Of a stretch of 9,774 nucleotides of DNA, positions 7,326-9,774 are shown one piece after another. How positions within the stretch are numbered: the first letter of the stretch is position 1; every line of letters begins with the position of its first letter. A program made the position numbers and the translations under genes. The DNA comes from Chroococcidiopsidaceae cyanobacterium CP_BM_RX_35 (GTDB lineage Bacteria > Cyanobacteriota > Cyanobacteriia > Cyanobacteriales > Chroococcidiopsidaceae). Location of the stretch: the NCBI GenBank assembly GCA_019242465.1, contig JAFAVL010000331.1, positions 1 through 9,774 of the forward strand, written 5' to 3'. Under the pieces are notes generated by a model. It worked only from the letters and a program-made list of their open reading frames with translations, searched no databases and had not been told where the DNA came from.

Positions 7326-7351
7326 TAGGTTAACCCAATAGAACTAACCTA
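7326..7351. promoter_or_regulatory. Operator-like dyad in the divergent promoter region
   Basis: TAGGTTA (7326-7332) and TAACCTA (7345-7351) are perfect 7-bp inverted copies with a 12-bp spacer. They lie in the 213-bp space between the response regulator start (7281, - strand) and the haem-sensor start (7495, + strand), close to where the regulator's promoter should be. NarL-type regulators bind dyads of short half-sites, so autoregulation or joint control is plausible. No footprint or second site supports this. Confidence 0.38.
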
Positions 7352-7436
7352 CGGTGAAGCTAAAAGCAACAGTAGATTATCACATCCAAGCCCATAACCA
7401 GCTGTCATCCCAAAACCTTTACTTCAAAGAGCGATA

Positions 7437-7442
7437 TATACT
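7437..7442 (+). promoter_or_regulatory. Possible -10 element of the haem-sensor gene
   Basis: TATACT lies 52 bp upstream of the ATG at 7495. No convincing -35 is found at 16-18 bp spacing and there is no extended TG, so this is only a candidate. The rest of 7282-7494 contains the dyad at 7326-7351 and nothing else I can name. Confidence 0.22.
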
Positions 7443-7494
7443 TTTAAGATGAGCAGGATTTGAAGATAACCTCTTGTATTACGTGGAGGCAAAG

Positions 7495-8412
7495 ATGTTG
7501 CTAAAAAATCACTTTAAAGATACTAAAATTAGTACTAAGTTTAATTCACTTTTAATCTTAGGTTTTGTCATTAGCATTGCAATGAGTGGTATTGCTCTGT
7601 CAAGCGCGCTTGAGCAGAGAGCACAGGATGAGGTAACTTCTCAAGCTCTGCTGCTTATACAGACCATGAATTCTCTTAGGAACTACACTCAGGATCGCGT
7701 ATTTCCTCTCCTAGAACATAGATTGGAAACTGAATCTGCCTTTATTCCAGAAGCCATACCAACCTACTCCCTTAGAGAGGTATTTGAGAATCTTCGTAAA
7801 AATGAAGCCTATAAAAATTTCCTTTATAAGGATGCAACTCTTAACCCCACTAACCTACAGGATAAAGCAGACAGTTTTGAAGTAGAGCTGATCAATCGAT
7901 TTCGCAAAGAACCAGAAACAAAAGAAATCTCTGGCTTTCGTATGCTACCCAAAGGAGAATTCTTTTACGTTGCCAAACCACTGATAATTACAGATCCAAG
8001 CTGTCTCCAATGTCACTCAACTCCCAAAGCAGCTCCTAAAAGTCTGCTAGCAACCTATGGAGCAAATAATGGGTTTGGCTGGAAGCTGAATGAACCTATC
8101 ACCACTCAGGTTGTTTCTGTTCCTTCTCAAGCAGTCTTTGCAGAAGCCCGTCGATCTTTTTCTATTGTCATGGGGATTTTAGTTGGTACCTTTTTGACAG
8201 TCATCCTTTTGATTAATTCTTTACTAAAGAAAACGGTTATTCAGCGAATTAGTAAAATAGCGAGGACGGCTCAAGCAGTTAGTATTGGGGAAATGAATGC
8301 TAACTTTGAAGAAAGCTCTAAAGATGAAATTGGCGCTTTAGCAACTGCATTTAACCGCATGCGAGACAGCCTAGCGATCGCAATGGACATGCTGAAACAT
8401 CAGAGAAGTTAA
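7495..8412 (+). CDS. Membrane DUF3365 (Tll0287-like) c-type haem sensor with HAMP segment and no output domain
   Basis: The 305-residue protein has a short basic N-terminus, a first membrane helix at about 18-38, an extracytoplasmic domain at about 40-220, a second helix at about 222-244 and a HAMP-like segment at about 245-298 ending in DEIGALATAFNRMRDSL. Then it stops. The outer domain matches DUF3365, the PAS-like fold of cyanobacterial Tll0287, and contains Cys170-Leu-Gln-Cys173-His174, a CxxCH site for covalent c-type haem. The only cysteines are those two, so a second axial haem ligand cannot be cysteine. GGAGG lies 5 nt before the ATG at 7495, which fixes the start. Such domains normally feed a kinase, cyclase or chemotaxis module; none is fused here. 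The nearest candidate is the sensorless kinase converging from the right, whose stop overlaps this one. Confidence 0.88.
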   Translation: MLLKNHFKDTKISTKFNSLLILGFVISIAMSGIALSSALEQRAQDEVTSQALLLIQTMNSLRNYTQDRVFPLLEHRLETESAFIPEAIPTYSLREVFENLRKNEAYKNFLYKDATLNPTNLQDKADSFEVELINRFRKEPETKEISGFRMLPKGEFFYVAKPLIITDPSCLQCHSTPKAAPKSLLATYGANNGFGWKLNEPITTQVVSVPSQAVFAEARRSFSIVMGILVGTFLTVILLINSLLKKTVIQRISKIARTAQAVSIGEMNANFEESSKDEIGALATAFNRMRDSLAIAMDMLKHQRS

Positions 8413-9599
8413 CCTTCTATCTCGTCCAATAAGCGTTGGCAAAATTCAACCGCTTTGCGAGCGTCTGGAATTTTTGCTGCCAAAGTCTCTACAAGTTGTG
8501 TTGGGGAAACTTGAGAAGAAGCTTTTAGCATTTGCTGAATTAGGAAAGGAGCGATTGGTCCAATGGCATTAGTTAACTCTCTCTCACATTGAGAGACAAA
8601 GTTCTCATCAACACCTTGATTGCTTACAGTAGGCAATGGTGCAAGTAAAAAAGCAACCTTTTGCTCAAACTCGCCTCGTCGCTGTAAAGAAATGCGTAGC
8701 GCCAACTTCTCAACTAATTCTTTACAGTTCTGCACCTGCACTAAAACTTGTTGCAGCAGGGTAGGGGCAATTGGTCCGATGAACTCTGCCAGAATCTTTT
8801 CAAGGCGAGTGAACTGTTCTGATGTGAGGACTAAATGAGGGGAGGATGCTGTCTCGGCTATGGCAGGAATGATAGAATCACATTGTCTGCTCTCTTTTGG
8901 TTCCGATAGGGGTAGTTGCTTTAAAGGAATCTCAACCTCGATCCGACAGCCTGCTCCTGGCTCTGTTTCAAGGCGAAAGCTGCCCCTGAGAATGGCAACT
9001 CGTTCTCGCATACCCTGGAGTCCAAACCCGCTGCTGTTTTGACCTAGCTCAAACCCTCTGCCGTTGTCCTGAATGATGAGACAAACACGCTCGACGGTTG
9101 AATTAAGTTGAATTTGAACCTCAGTAGCCCGAGCATATTTGCAGATGTTGTTTAGGGCTTCCTGCGCGATCCGGTAGAGGGGGGTGACAACTTCCTTCTG
9201 CAAAGGAGTAGATAGGTTAATGCTAGTAGTCGGCAACACTCCACTCACTCGCTGAAAGTCTTCCACCAACGACTCAATCAATCTGTCTAAAGTTAGATCT
9301 TCCTGTACATCACGTAACGCACTGACAGATTGGCGGACTTCCTTAATTGCAGTGCTTCCCAACCGCTCGGCTTCCTCTAGAAATTGCTGGGCTTGAGCAG
9401 GATCGAGTTGCCACAGTTTGAGCGCAGTTTGTAGCTGAATGTTAAGGGCTGTCAACGCCTGTCCCAGCGAATCGTGGAGATCGCGGGCAATCCGATTACG
9501 TTCTTGCAGCGCCGAGAGGTTCCCAAACTGGACAACACTCTGCCATAGCTGCTCGTACACCAGTGAGATTTGTTCCGGTGTTTGGCGTTCTTCTAACAC
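8409..9599 (-). CDS. Soluble HisKA_3 (NarX/DesK-type) histidine kinase with C-terminal tandem IGPIA repeats
   Basis: The 396-residue kinase begins with only about 30 residues of coiled-coil-like helix before the dimerisation and phosphoacceptor helix ERNRIARDLHDSLGQAL, where His42 is phosphorylated. The ATPase domain spans about 135-227: N box with Asn150-Asn151, DNGRGF (178-183) and GFGLQGMRERV (191-201). After a variable linker (about 228-256), the C-terminus holds two similar segments of about 70 residues, each with IGPIAP (274-279 and 346-351) followed by LLQQVL or LIQQML and a LVEKLA or LVETLA helix. IGPIA-type segments occur at the ends of other cyanobacterial signalling proteins; their function is unknown to me. 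The start is GTG at 9599; an in-frame TGA lies two codons upstream, so no N-terminal sensor can be encoded in frame. No signal peptide or membrane helix is present. The response regulator at 6622-7281 is the likely partner. Confidence 0.93.
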   Translation of the reverse strand: MLEERQTPEQISLVYEQLWQSVVQFGNLSALQERNRIARDLHDSLGQALTALNIQLQTALKLWQLDPAQAQQFLEEAERLGSTAIKEVRQSVSALRDVQEDLTLDRLIESLVEDFQRVSGVLPTTSINLSTPLQKEVVTPLYRIAQEALNNICKYARATEVQIQLNSTVERVCLIIQDNGRGFELGQNSSGFGLQGMRERVAILRGSFRLETEPGAGCRIEVEIPLKQLPLSEPKESRQCDSIIPAIAETASSPHLVLTSEQFTRLEKILAEFIGPIAPTLLQQVLVQVQNCKELVEKLALRISLQRRGEFEQKVAFLLAPLPTVSNQGVDENFVSQCERELTNAIGPIAPFLIQQMLKASSQVSPTQLVETLAAKIPDARKAVEFCQRLLDEIEG

Positions 9600-9685
9600 G
9601 GCAGTTCACCAACGTATGATAGGCACCATAATTCCATGCTATATGATGGGCTCGATTGTTAGCTGGTTGCTCTTAGTCCTCCCAC

Positions 9686-9705
9686 CCAGAGCAGTAGAAC
9701 TCTGG
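9686..9705. repeat. Perfect 6-bp hairpin upstream of the kinase
   Basis: CCAGAG (9686-9691) and CTCTGG (9700-9705) are perfect inverted copies around an 8-nt loop, about 90 bp before the kinase GTG. No T-run follows directly on either strand. It may be a binding site, a leader structure or the end of a gene lying outside the window. Confidence 0.35.
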
Positions 9706-9740
9706 CAAAAGCTAACTTTATTTTGCGCTTCTATCTATCT

Positions 9741-9752
9741 ATAAGTACTTAT
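9741..9752. repeat. 12-bp perfect palindrome near the right edge
   Basis: ATAAGTACTTAT is its own reverse complement and follows three tandem CTAT units (9731-9742). It lies about 140 bp upstream of the kinase start, at the right end of a region (9600-9774) where I find no gene. An operator is possible, but the stretch is AT-rich and the window ends soon after. Confidence 0.3.
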
Positions 9753-9774
9753 CACCTTTCTTTTTGCCATTTAT

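Noticed and set aside
9660..9720. Short hydrophobic stretch (about AFARVLLLWVGGL) in another - strand frame upstream of the kinase, as a remnant of a lost membrane sensor
   Set aside because: Only about 13 hydrophobic residues are open before a stop, and nothing around it resembles the known multi-helix sensor. It is too little to call a pseudogene.
1..9774. CRISPR array, tRNA or rRNA genes
   Set aside because: No regularly spaced repeats and no recognisable tRNA or rRNA sequence were seen on either strand.

Overview
The window looks cyanobacterial. It carries an NTRC-type thioredoxin reductase fused to thioredoxin, an EPSP synthase of the cyanobacterial sequence type, a cytochrome-c-like DUF3365 sensor, and four copies of the HIP1 octamer GCGATCGC (830-837, 979-986, 2302-2309, 8374-8381). 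HIP1 is highly over-represented in many cyanobacterial genomes. I cannot name a genus.

Left part (1-3866, all + strand): the 3' three quarters of aroA, cut by the window edge; two tandem type I signal peptidases (lepB copies 1 and 2, 42 bp apart); then ntrC, an NADPH-thioredoxin reductase/thioredoxin fusion with its own likely extended -10 promoter. These are housekeeping genes with intact catalytic residues. An imperfect hairpin at 3895-3932 closes the block.

Middle part (3956-5836, all - strand): an accessory segment that reads as a small cargo region. In transcription order it holds a DUF433 antitoxin, a DUF5615 PIN-like toxin starting directly after the antitoxin stop (TAAATG), and then a visibly AT-rich 381-aa gene of unknown function. 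The N-terminus of that last protein faintly resembles the first strand of a PIN fold. No HIP1 site falls here.

Right part (5957-9774): a signalling locus. On the - strand lie a HisKA_3-type histidine kinase with no sensor domain but a C-terminal tandem IGPIA repeat, a NarL-type response regulator, and a PAP/fibrillin-like protein at or across the regulator's stop. Between kinase and regulator, in the opposite orientation, sits a membrane protein with a DUF3365 (Tll0287-like) c-type haem domain and a HAMP segment but no output domain. Its stop codon overlaps the kinase's stop codon. The most interesting reading is that the haem protein, the sensorless kinase, the regulator and the fibrillin-like protein form one redox or haem-dependent signalling pathway. 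This is inferred from gene order and complementary missing domains; nothing in the sequence proves it.
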